8,001 nucleotides of DNA from Aquifex aeolicus. Its GTDB lineage: Bacteria > Aquificota > Aquificia > Aquificales > Aquificaceae. Below the pieces are notes generated by a model. The model did no database searches, was not told the DNA's origin, and saw only the letters and a program-made list of their open reading frames with translations. The translations under genes were made by a program, and so were the position numbers. This document shows positions 1 through 7,681 of the stretch, one piece after another; the stretch's first letter is position 1; each line of letters starts with the position of its first letter. The DNA lies in assembly GCA_015662815.1 (NCBI GenBank), contig DQTK01000030.1, positions 1 through 8,001 on the forward strand. The letters are read 5' to 3'.

Positions 1-403
1 TATGAGGTAAGATTAAATAACACTCCGTCGATGTAGACTTATTCATATTTGTCCATAGAGTAGAAAACTTAAAGGAGGGATTGTACTGTCTTGTAAGAAA
101 TGAGGAAATTCCCTTGGGATGATTTCTCTATTCGAACCGATTCTTAAAGAAAAACCTTGGAAGTACAGACATATCCACTGGGAAGCTGGATTTATAGGTC
201 AAGTTTTGTACCTTGAAGCCATTGCTCACAATTTAAAGGGAACAGGTATCGACTGCTTTTTTGATGACCTTATGTATGAACTTTTAGGGATAAAGGGTAC
301 AAACTTCCAAGATATATACCACTTTACTTTAGGAAAAGCAGTTGAAGACCCAAGAATACAAACAATAGAACCTTATTTCCACTTAAGGAACCTTAGAAAG
401 TAG
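1..403 (+). pseudogene. SagB-type nitroreductase-like gene, 3' remnant, frameshifted and internally deleted
   Basis: This is the 3' part of a gene for a flavin nitroreductase-like protein of the SagB-type dehydrogenase family (FMN-dependent oxidoreductases; the substrate of stand-alone members is generally unknown). The pieces are in different frames. Positions 21-101 (frame 3) encode a stretch with LFIFVHRVENLKEGLY, like the family's LALFVHRVEGLEPGLY block. Positions 104-400 (frame 2) encode GNSLGM, then WKYRHIHWEAGFIGQVLYLE, GTGIDCFFDD, LLGI, YHFTLGKAVEDPRI and a C-terminus at the TAG of 401-403, all matching the family's C-terminal half. A stop at 101-103 precedes the frame-2 piece. The region normally between these blocks (from memory some 50-60 residues) is absent, so a deletion near 100-105 with frame loss is the simplest reading. 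Positions 1-33 in frame 1 may be a third piece. An ATG at 119 could allow a 94-residue product, but it would lack the rest of the fold. The 5' part lies outside the window. It is the only + strand gene, convergent with the MFS gene. Confidence 0.8.
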
Positions 404-1479
404 ATAATAGCTCCTGCAACGGGAAGGGTTATTAAGAGTAGGGCCGAAAGTTTAAAGTTATTATCGGTAATCAATAGAAACAAACTCCATAGACCGAGCC
501 CTATGCTTGATGCTATTCTTTCCGATAACGAAAGGAATGACATACGAACCGACACTGTATTTTGAGGAAAATTTTTTATTAAAAAAACACGTCCTGTAGT
601 CCAAAGGTGAGAAAGAGAAATCCCGGCAAGGAATCCTAATGGGATTATTAAATTTTTAGGAGTAATATAAAGGAGCAATATGAAAATGCTCCATATAAAA
701 AAACCCAACGGGAAAATCCTATTTACTCCTAACTTGTCTGTTAAAAATCCCCATAAAATTCCTCCCAATACTCCTCCTATAGCTGAAAGTCCTATAATCT
801 CGTATATCTCCGTATTTTCTAAATTATAAACTTCTCTCAGGTATACTCCCATCATAGCCACCAGTGTATTTGCCACTTCCGTCAAAGAAAGAAGAGAAAT
901 TAAAAAGAACAAAAAACTTTTATCTTTAACTATTTCCTTTAGGCTTATATGTGTTTTTTCCTTCGGATTTTTAAGAAAAAGTATTGGGGGAATAAGTAAA
1001 AGTGTAAAAATAATAGCCACGTAAATATATATTTGAGGTTCTTTTAAAGAATTCGTGAGAAAAATTAAAGTAAAAGCCGAGCCCATGTATCCAAAAGCGA
1101 CTCCAACTCCCGAAGTAAATCCCTTTTTTTCAAAACCAACCAAAAGGGAATTGTAAAAAACTATAGCCTGTTGATGGAAAATAAGAAGTAGAAGAAAGGA
1201 AAGAAGAGCTATAAAAGGAATTTCATAAAACAGAAATAAAAAAAGTACAGTCAGACTTGCTAGAAAGCCGAAAAGCCCAAAGAGATGTTTCCTTAAGGCT
1301 TTCTCATCGGCTATTTTTCCTAAAATTAAGGAAAAGATGAAGGAAATAAAGAAGGAAAAGCTGTAGAGTAAGCTGTAAAGCTTTACATCTATATGCTTGG
1401 TTATGTAAAGAGGGAAGAAGGTAGATACGACAAGGGCACAGAGGATGGTTTCCCCACTGTCGAATAAGGAAAAGGACAA
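373..1479 (-). CDS. UMF1/Atg22-like major facilitator superfamily transporter
   Basis: This is a 368-residue inner-membrane protein with about 12 hydrophobic segments (roughly residues 10-26, 33-53, 66-84, 87-108, 124-143, 148-169, 187-211, 226-246, 251-271, 277-298, 316-336, 342-363). Family marks seen are the N-terminal FDSGETI...FFPLYI block (matching the YDWANSAF...FPLYF of UMF1 proteins), GKIADEKALRKHL at 54-66 and GFLTDKLGVNRI at 244-255 (MFS motif A-like loops), VFYNSLL at 107-113, VAFGYMGS at 127-134, and a GRVFLIKNFP...SLSERIASSIG block near 296-326. It is slightly shorter than usual for the family. Yeast Atg22 exports amino acids from the vacuole; bacterial UMF1 substrates are mostly unknown, so no substrate is assigned. 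The start is TTG at 1479: no ATG or GTG lies upstream before an in-frame stop, and the conserved FDSGE block begins at residue 6. The only Shine-Dalgarno-like bases (TAAGG) sit on the gltB stop codon 5 bp away, implying translational coupling to gltB. Its 3' end overlaps the nitroreductase relic by 31 bp, tail to tail. Confidence 0.88.
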   Translation of the reverse strand: MSFSLFDSGETILCALVVSTFFPLYITKHIDVKLYSLLYSFSFFISFIFSLILGKIADEKALRKHLFGLFGFLASLTVLFLFLFYEIPFIALLSFLLLLIFHQQAIVFYNSLLVGFEKKGFTSGVGVAFGYMGSAFTLIFLTNSLKEPQIYIYVAIIFTLLLIPPILFLKNPKEKTHISLKEIVKDKSFLFFLISLLSLTEVANTLVAMMGVYLREVYNLENTEIYEIIGLSAIGGVLGGILWGFLTDKLGVNRIFPLGFFIWSIFILLLYITPKNLIIPLGFLAGISLSHLWTTGRVFLIKNFPQNTVSVRMSFLSLSERIASSIGLGLWSLFLLITDNNFKLSALLLITLPVAGAIIYFLRFLKWK

Positions 1480-1484
1480 AAGCC

Positions 1485-4400
1485 TTATCTTTTCCCTAAT
1501 ATTTCTACCTCACAGGTATCGGAATCGCCGTATGGGTCCCTCTTACATTGCTCCAAGGGAATAACCTTCCAGAATTTCTTTATGTACTTTTCCCAGTTGT
1601 CAAGTATTTTTTTAGCTTTTGTGCTACCGGTGTACCTATAGTGTTTCTCTATTAACTCACTGAGTTCTTGAATTTCATCCTCACCAACTAATTTCCTTGC
1701 ATAAACGTAGGAATAGTTAAGTTTACAGTCTAACGAGTCATCTTCATCGAGTATATAAGCATATCCTCCGGTCATACCTGCTCCTAAGTTGTACCCCACT
1801 TCTCCCAGGACTACCACTATTCCTCCGGTCATATATTCGCAACAGTGGAGCCCTGCACCTTCTATTACAGCTACAGCTCCGCTATTTCTTATCGCAAATC
1901 TCTCACCTGCTAAACCTGCGGCGAAAAGCTCTCCTCCCGTTGCACCGTAAAGACAGGTGTTACCCATTATTACGTTTTTATCCGTTTCCCGTACATCGGT
2001 GGGAATTATAACAATTCTTCCACCGTACATACCTTTCCCTACATAGTCATTTGCATCTCCTATAAGTGTAAGGCTCAGACCCTTATGGTTGAAAGCTCCA
2101 AAACTCTGACCGGCAGTTCCTTTAAAAGTAAGCTTTATGGTATCCTCCGGAAGTCCTTTATCTCCATAAAAGAGGGAGATGAAGTAATTAATCTTGGTAG
2201 GGATAGTTCTATCGGTATTCTTTATAGTGTATTCCTTCTCAACGGGAATACCTTCTTCAATGTACGGAAGTAATTCGGATAGTATCTTGTCGTTAAAGTT
2301 AGGAGAGGGATTATCGTTTTTCTCAACCATACACCTTCTTGGTTCATTTTCAGGATACCTCTCTAGGAGTGCTTCCACCTTTATTCTCTTGGAACCTGGG
2401 AATTCATCGTACCTTACTACTTCAAGAAGGTCTGTTCTTCCGATAATTTCATCAAGGCTTCTGAATCCCATTTCTGCCAGAATTTCTCTCACTTCCTGAG
2501 CAACGGCTCTAAAGTATGCCATTACATTTTCAACTTTCCCTTTGAACTTTGCTCTGAACTTAGGATCTTGTGTAGCTACTCCAGTAGGACACCTGTTTGT
2601 ATGGCATATTCTTGCCATCACACATCCTTCCGCTATCATCGCGGCAGTTCCAAATCCGAATTCTTCCGCACCCATAAGTGCGGCTATTATTACATCTTTT
2701 CCTGTTCTGAAACCACCGTCTACCCTTATCCTTATTTTGTCTCTTAGATGGTTTTCCATTAAAACTCTTTGGGTTTCTGTTAATCCTATTTCCCAATAAT
2801 TACCCGCATTTTTTATGGATATGTATGGAGATGCTCCTGTTCCTCCTTCAGTTCCACTGATTTGAACAACATCCGCGTAAGCCTTAGCAACACCTGCGGC
2901 TATAGTTCCCACTCCTCTTTCTGCAACCAGTTTTACACAAACTCTTGCAAAGGGATTGGCTTGTTTTAGGTCATGTATAAGCTGTGCTAAGTCTTCTATG
3001 GAGTATATATCGTGGTGAGGAGGTGGAGATATTAAAGTGACTCCAGGTTGTGAGTGCCTTAGTTTTGCTATATATTCGTTGACCTTATGACCGGGAAGTT
3101 GTCCACCTTCTCCGGGCTTTGCTCCTTGGGCTATTTTAATTTCTAAATCCTTAGCAGATGCAAGATAAGTGGGGGTTACCCCGAACCTTCCACTCGCAAC
3201 CTGCTTTATAGCGGAGTTTTTAATAGTCCAATATCTTTCTGGGTCTTCTCCTCCTTCGCCGGAGTTTGATTTCATCCCGAGTCTGTTACAAGCTTCCGCT
3301 ATTGTTTCATGGGCTTCGGGAGATAAAGCTCCGAGGGACATTCCTCCGGTAACGAAACGTTTCAGGATATTCTCTACCGGCTCCACTTCTTCTATGGGAA
3401 TAGGTTTGGAAGATTTTTTGTAAGTAAGTAGATGTCTTATAAAGGTAGGATGCTGACTGTTTGCAAGTTTTGAAAACTCCTTGAAGTCTTCGTAATTTTT
3501 CCTTTGAAGGAACTTGTGAAGTGCTCTTACCACCTGAGGAGACCATGCATGGAATTCCCCACCTTTTTTTACTTTCATCTGTCCGCCGACGTCCAGCTTA
3601 GGTTCTTCTACTTCATAGGCGGCATTATGCCTGGCTAGAGTTGAGGCTTCGATTTCTTCCAATCCGTCAGCTTCCAAGGTTACAGGTGTTCCTGTGAAGA
3701 ATTCTTCAACGAAATCTTTGTTAAGGCATACGGTATCGAATATTTGTGCGCCTTGATAGGAGTTGAGAGCAGATATTCCCATTTTTGACATTATCTTCAA
3801 AAGACCTTTTTCAAGGGCTTCCTTATATTTGAAGACTGCTTCTTCATAGGGAATTTCGAGTTCTCCACTTTCACACATTTCGTAAATTACTTCGTAAGCG
3901 AGATAAGGATATACAGCACTGGCTCCGTATCCTATCAGGCATGCAATCTGGTGGCTATCTCTGGCTTCTCCTGTTTCAACTATAAAGGAAACTTTATGGG
4001 CTAAACCTTGTTTAGCCAGATGTTTTACACATGCCGAAACCGCAAGTAGTGCAGGAATAGCAACTCTGTATTTACTTATGTATCTGTCCGAGAGAATTAT
4101 TATGTCTGCTCCTTCCCTAACCGCTTCTTCCACTCTTCTTTGAAGTGTCTCTATTCCGAGTTTCATGTCGTTTATGGGTATCTCTTCGTATAAGGCATCC
4201 ATGATAAGTTCGGAAATCCTTCTTTCTCCTGTAATGTCCTGAAGTTCAACGATGTTATAACTTCTTTCTTTCGGGTATGCTATAGGTATTCTTACAACCT
4301 TAAATTTATCCTGATTTTCAATAGCTCTTAACTGATAGTCCAAAAGTATAGGTGAGTCTATCTGGAGTCTTTTAGCGTGTTCTTCGGTTTCCTTTAGGAA

Positions 4401-5975
4401 ATTCCTCTTATAGCCAAGGTTCATTCTAAGTGACATTACCGCTTTTTCTCTTATAGGGTCTATGGGAGGATTGGTCACTTGGGCAAATCTTTGTTTGAAG
4501 TATCTGTACAGAAGTTGAGGTTTCTCAGAGAGTGGTGGTAGCGGAGTGTCATCTCCCATAGCCCAAGTCATTTCGTTTCCGTTTTCTGCCATGTACTTTA
4601 TCTGATTTTTTATTTCCTCTTCACTCCAACCAAAAGCTACAAGTTTTCTTTCTCTATCTGGGTCGTCTTTCGGCTTTTCCAATTTGTAGTTATTCTCTAT
4701 TTCAGAAAGTCTGAACAGATGTTTATCCAGCCATTCTTTATAGGGTTTTGAGTTTGCAAGTTCCTCAAGAATTTCTTGGGTTTTCTTTATCTTTCCTTCT
4801 CCAATTTCTATGATTATCGTATCACCGGGTCCCAGTCTACCTTTTTCCACTATTTCTTTACCGCTTAAATCAACCATGCCCACTTCAGAACCAAGAACTA
4901 CGAATCCTTCTTTTGTAATTACGTATCTCGCAGGTCTGAGACCGTTTCTATCCAAGTGAGCTCCGATAACTTTGCCGTCGGTAAAGGCGATTGCTGCAGG
5001 GCCGTCCCATGGTTTCATAAGTAGAGATTCATACTCAAGGAAAGCTTTAACCTTTTCCGAAAGTCCGGGCACTGTTTCCCAAGCCGGGGGTATAAGCATG
5101 TACATCGCATGTTCCGGTTTGTATCCTACGAGGCATAGAAGTTCAAATACTCTATCCAGAGAAGCCGAATCACTCTCCTCATGGGAAACTAACGGTTTTA
5201 TAAGTTCTTCTTTCCCTTTTAGTAGCTCATGTTCAAGTTCGTGCTGCAGGGTGAGCATCCAGTTTCTATTTCCCTGTATTGTGTTTATTTCTCCATTGTG
5301 GGCTAAATAACGAAGTGGCTGTGCTAATCTCCAGTTTGGAAGAGTATTTGTAGAATACCTTTGATGGAATAGTACGAAGGATGTTTCAAAATCCTCATTC
5401 AGCAGGTCCTGATAGAAGTTATCCAACTGAGGAGCCACCAGCATTCCCTTGTAAACAACTGTTCTGGTGGAAAGTGAAGCGACATAAACCTTATCCTCGT
5501 ATTTTCTTTCTATTTTTCTTCTTACGAAGTAAAGTCTAAGTTTCCTTTCTTCTTCAGGGATACCTTTCATATCCAGGAATAGTTGGCGTATCCGAGGCAT
5601 TACTTTAAGAGCAACTTCTCCAACAGCTTCTTGATTAACCGGAACATCCCTCCAACCTATAACCTTTATACCTTCACTTATAAAGGCTTCCTCTATTTTC
5701 GGTTCAATAGATTCATATAAAAAGAATACTCCGAGTGCAAAATTGTTCTCATCGGAAAGGTTATACCCTAAGCGTTCTATTTCTTTCAGGAAAAACTTCC
5801 TAGGAATTTCCGTAAGAATCCCCGCACCATCTCCGGTTTTACCATCCCCGCCTATTGCTCCTCTATGGGTTAAATTCTTAACAGCCTCAATACCTTGCTT
5901 TAGAATTTCATAGCTTTGTCTTCCGTAAATATCACATACGAATCCTACACCGCAACTATCATACTCTTGCCACAT
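1485..5975 (-). CDS. gltB: Glutamate synthase (GOGAT) large subunit, NAD(P)H type
   Basis: GltB catalyses glutamine + 2-oxoglutarate + 2 electrons to 2 glutamate in the cytoplasm, completing the GS-GOGAT ammonium assimilation route (EC 1.4.1.13). At 1496 residues it is full length. Domains: class II glutamine amidotransferase from the nucleophile Cys8 (DSCGVGF; the first 7 residues would be a short propeptide), with HRGAIGGDGKTGDGAG at 37-52, HQRYSTNT at 204-211 and HNGEINT at 226-232; central domain about 440-760; FMN/2-oxoglutarate domain about 860-1180 with SNSGEGGE (903-910), GAKPGEGGQLPGHKV (951-965), SPPPHHD (983-989), SGTEGGTGASP (1040-1050) and VDGGFRTGKD (1085-1094); 3Fe-4S cysteines C1118, C1124, C1129 (C-x5-C-x4-C); C-terminal glycine-rich beta-helix domain about 1265-1440. 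The ferredoxin-GOGAT insertion expected between ERYW (913-916) and NSAIKQVASGRFG is absent, so a GltD partner is predicted, but none is in this window. The ATG at 5975 has a good ribosome binding site and places Cys8 as in the family. Confidence 0.97.
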   Translation of the reverse strand: MWQEYDSCGVGFVCDIYGRQSYEILKQGIEAVKNLTHRGAIGGDGKTGDGAGILTEIPRKFFLKEIERLGYNLSDENNFALGVFFLYESIEPKIEEAFISEGIKVIGWRDVPVNQEAVGEVALKVMPRIRQLFLDMKGIPEEERKLRLYFVRRKIERKYEDKVYVASLSTRTVVYKGMLVAPQLDNFYQDLLNEDFETSFVLFHQRYSTNTLPNWRLAQPLRYLAHNGEINTIQGNRNWMLTLQHELEHELLKGKEELIKPLVSHEESDSASLDRVFELLCLVGYKPEHAMYMLIPPAWETVPGLSEKVKAFLEYESLLMKPWDGPAAIAFTDGKVIGAHLDRNGLRPARYVITKEGFVVLGSEVGMVDLSGKEIVEKGRLGPGDTIIIEIGEGKIKKTQEILEELANSKPYKEWLDKHLFRLSEIENNYKLEKPKDDPDRERKLVAFGWSEEEIKNQIKYMAENGNEMTWAMGDDTPLPPLSEKPQLLYRYFKQRFAQVTNPPIDPIREKAVMSLRMNLGYKRNFLKETEEHAKRLQIDSPILLDYQLRAIENQDKFKVVRIPIAYPKERSYNIVELQDITGERRISELIMDALYEEIPINDMKLGIETLQRRVEEAVREGADIIILSDRYISKYRVAIPALLAVSACVKHLAKQGLAHKVSFIVETGEARDSHQIACLIGYGASAVYPYLAYEVIYEMCESGELEIPYEEAVFKYKEALEKGLLKIMSKMGISALNSYQGAQIFDTVCLNKDFVEEFFTGTPVTLEADGLEEIEASTLARHNAAYEVEEPKLDVGGQMKVKKGGEFHAWSPQVVRALHKFLQRKNYEDFKEFSKLANSQHPTFIRHLLTYKKSSKPIPIEEVEPVENILKRFVTGGMSLGALSPEAHETIAEACNRLGMKSNSGEGGEDPERYWTIKNSAIKQVASGRFGVTPTYLASAKDLEIKIAQGAKPGEGGQLPGHKVNEYIAKLRHSQPGVTLISPPPHHDIYSIEDLAQLIHDLKQANPFARVCVKLVAERGVGTIAAGVAKAYADVVQISGTEGGTGASPYISIKNAGNYWEIGLTETQRVLMENHLRDKIRIRVDGGFRTGKDVIIAALMGAEEFGFGTAAMIAEGCVMARICHTNRCPTGVATQDPKFRAKFKGKVENVMAYFRAVAQEVREILAEMGFRSLDEIIGRTDLLEVVRYDEFPGSKRIKVEALLERYPENEPRRCMVEKNDNPSPNFNDKILSELLPYIEEGIPVEKEYTIKNTDRTIPTKINYFISLFYGDKGLPEDTIKLTFKGTAGQSFGAFNHKGLSLTLIGDANDYVGKGMYGGRIVIIPTDVRETDKNVIMGNTCLYGATGGELFAAGLAGERFAIRNSGAVAVIEGAGLHCCEYMTGGIVVVLGEVGYNLGAGMTGGYAYILDEDDSLDCKLNYSYVYARKLVGEDEIQELSELIEKHYRYTGSTKAKKILDNWEKYIKKFWKVIPLEQCKRDPYGDSDTCEVEILGKR

Positions 5976-5980
5976 TCTTC

Positions 5981-5986
5981 CACCTC
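5981..5986 (-). promoter_or_regulatory. Ribosome binding site of gltB
   Basis: On the - strand GAGGTG lies 5 bases before the gltB ATG, within AGAGGTGGAAGA. It matches the anti-Shine-Dalgarno complement over six bases. It is by far the clearest ribosome binding site of the window; the ABC transporter and MFS starts lack an equivalent, so gltB can be translated independently of its upstream neighbour. Confidence 0.75.
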
Positions 5987-6005
5987 TACCCTAAAGTTGT
6001 AAGTA

Positions 6006-6011
6006 TTTATA
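6006..6011 (-). promoter_or_regulatory. Possible -10 element upstream of gltB
   Basis: The 50-bp gap between the ABC transporter stop and the gltB start is AT-rich and contains TATAAA on the - strand, inside ATTAAATTATAAATAC. A transcript start near 5999 would give a leader of about 24 bases. No TTGACA-like -35 box is visible at 16-19 bp upstream, where the sequence lies at the 3' end of the transporter gene. The call therefore rests on composition and position only. Read-through from the ABC transporter gene is an equally good explanation for gltB expression. Confidence 0.25.
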
Positions 6012-6025
6012 ATTTAATAGAAATT

Positions 6026-7681
6026 TCAGCTAATTTGAGCATTGATACTAACCTTTTTGATTTCACCTTCTTCGAGTTCTATTAGAAGATTACAGTATTT
6101 GAAGCTATAAGGTCTATGGGCAACCACAAAGAATGTTCTATCCGAAAAGTATTTAAAAAGATTGTCTATAACTTCCCGTTCTGTGTTTGTATCCAGGGCA
6201 GAAGTTGCTTCATCGAGGATAATTATTTCGGGATTTTTAAGGAATATTCGTGCTATTGCCAGCCTTTGTTTTTCGCCACCCGATAAATTTCTACCTCCCT
6301 CTTCAATACGCATATCGAGTAGCTCCTGCGAATTTAGGACGAAATCACACCTTGCCAACTCAAGGGCTTTTATCAATTCTTCTTCCTTAGCTTGTGGATT
6401 AGCTATCAAAAGGTTATCCCTTACAGTACCTCGAAAAAGTATTACTTCTTGGCTGAGAAATCCTATTTTCTTCCTCAAACTTGTGAGTTTAAAATTTCCC
6501 AACTCTACTTCGTCGAGGAAGATACTCCCTTTATACTCAATAAGTCTGGGTATTAGTTTTATGAATGTACTTTTCCCGCTTCCGGTATGACCTTTAATTC
6601 CCACTTTATCGCCTTTCCTTACGGCAAGATTTATGCCTTTTAGTATCCTATTTCCGTTGACTTCTACGGAAACATCTTTAAAAGTAATGCCATCTTTTAA
6701 GTTTTCGAATTCTTTATCTCCTTCCTTTTCTTCCAAAAGATTGAGAATGTTAAGTATACGTTCAAAGAGAGGAGTGGAACCTTTAAGGTTCATTACCGCT
6801 TTTTGAACTTCCATCATTGGCTTTTGAATCATGAAGAGAGCCGTGAGAAAGGATATAAAATCACCTGTGGTGATATCTCCGCTTACTATTCTCAGTCCTC
6901 CTACGAAAAGTATAACCGCTACAACTAAATAACCGAAAATGTAGTTAATTACGGTATTTCCAATTATATAGAGGTTTATCTTTACTGAAGATTTAAATAG
7001 TTTTTCCGAAAATTCCGTAAACTTTATTAAAAAGAGCTTCTCTGCAAGGAAAAGTTTTATATTTTCTATACCTTTGAAGGTTTCGGTTAGAACACTCGTA
7101 AGTAGGGAAACTCTTTCCCTTTGCATTGAAAGATGTTTCTTTTTCTTATTCGAAAAATACTTTGTGAAAATCACCATAAAGGGAAAAAGCAAGAAGATTA
7201 GACCTGTAAGAACGATATCTCTGTAAAGTAGAACACCAAATAGAGCTACTACAACAAAAGGTTCCCTTATGAGTTTAGGCAGATATTCACCAAAAACCTG
7301 TTTAAAACTTTCCAAATCACTTACAATTCTGCTTATTAAATCTCCTGAAGGGGAATGAATAAAGTAATTTAGTGGTATTTTCAAAAGTTTTTCGTACACC
7401 TGATTCCTTAAAATCATAACCAGCTTCTCGGATATGTAAACTAGTGTAAATGTGGATATAAAGAAACCGATTTGCATAAGAGTTGCTGAACCGAGAAGTA
7501 AAATCACATACTTTAAAAGTTCCTCTTGGTTTTTCAAAATAAGGACATTATCAACAACATTTTTTATAAGCAGTGTTATAGTGGTAGCTCCTACCGACTG
7601 GAGTGCTGAACCTACTAAGGAAAGTAAAAACAGAAGTATGTAGGGCTTCAGTAGTGAGAAGAGCCAAGGGAAGTATTTCAT
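6026..7681 (-). CDS. MsbA-like ABC exporter, fused membrane and ATPase domains
   Basis: This is a 551-residue half-transporter that should work as a homodimer in the inner membrane. MsbA relatives flip lipid A-core or export lipids or drugs; the substrate here cannot be read from sequence. The membrane domain (about 1-300) has hydrophobic segments near 12-32, 56-80, 140-153, 155-172, 242-263 and 272-286. NRNQVYEKLL-like coupling-helix sequence (LRNQVYEKLL, 91-100) is followed by FIHSPSGDLISRI (107-119), typical of type IV exporters. The ATPase domain (about 330-551) has Walker A GHTGSGKST (364-372), Q-loop Q411, signature NLSGGEKQR (465-473), Walker B IIILDE (486-491) with catalytic E491, D-loop SALD (494-497) and H-loop H522, so it should be active. 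One oddity: the A-loop position normally aromatic (F-x-Y) reads VSVEV at 337-341. The ATG at 7681 overlaps the upstream stop (ATGA), and no Shine-Dalgarno is visible before it, so translation is probably coupled. It is a little shorter than E. coli MsbA (582). The symbol msbA is withheld because several exporter families share these marks. Confidence 0.92.
   Translation of the reverse strand: MKYFPWLFSLLKPYILLFLLSLVGSALQSVGATTITLLIKNVVDNVLILKNQEELLKYVILLLGSATLMQIGFFISTFTLVYISEKLVMILRNQVYEKLLKIPLNYFIHSPSGDLISRIVSDLESFKQVFGEYLPKLIREPFVVVALFGVLLYRDIVLTGLIFLLFPFMVIFTKYFSNKKKKHLSMQRERVSLLTSVLTETFKGIENIKLFLAEKLFLIKFTEFSEKLFKSSVKINLYIIGNTVINYIFGYLVVAVILFVGGLRIVSGDITTGDFISFLTALFMIQKPMMEVQKAVMNLKGSTPLFERILNILNLLEEKEGDKEFENLKDGITFKDVSVEVNGNRILKGINLAVRKGDKVGIKGHTGSGKSTFIKLIPRLIEYKGSIFLDEVELGNFKLTSLRKKIGFLSQEVILFRGTVRDNLLIANPQAKEEELIKALELARCDFVLNSQELLDMRIEEGGRNLSGGEKQRLAIARIFLKNPEIIILDEATSALDTNTEREVIDNLFKYFSDRTFFVVAHRPYSFKYCNLLIELEEGEIKKVSINAQIS

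Noticed and set aside
71..79. Strong Shine-Dalgarno-like AAAGGAGGG on the + strand
   Set aside because: It encodes Lys-Glu-Gly within the conserved nitroreductase block in frame 3. A start after it (TTG at 81) would give only 13 codons before a stop, and the ATG at 119 is far too distant. It is coincidental coding sequence.
384..395. Short inverted repeat TAAGGAACCTTA as a possible shared terminator
   Set aside because: The stem is only 5 bp with a 2-base loop and no T-run on either strand, so it cannot form a normal intrinsic terminator.
2194..2499. Open frame of 101 codons on the + strand, antisense to gltB, and similar ones at 2085-2273, 2542-2799, 3169-3423 and 4972-5310
   Set aside because: All lie fully inside gltB, whose frame is certain from many catalytic motifs. 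Their translations are Ser-rich and low in recognisable structure, as expected of antisense shadows.
2560..2796. Open frame of 78 codons on the - strand within gltB, and another at 3307-3546
   Set aside because: They are alternative frames of the FMN and central regions of gltB, with Arg/Lys/Asn-biased composition typical of out-of-frame reading. No frameshift in gltB is needed.
6014..6036. Imperfect palindrome AAATTTCAGCTAATTT near the end of the exporter gene as an operator or terminator
   Set aside because: Only about 5 bp of AT pairs form the stem and the repeat lies across the stop region of the exporter. No T-tract follows on the - strand, so it is within chance for AT-rich sequence.
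6162..6590. Open frame of 142 codons on the + strand opposite the ABC ATPase domain
   Set aside because: It is antisense to the Walker A to Walker B region, Ser-rich and without any recognisable feature, so it is a shadow of the exporter gene.
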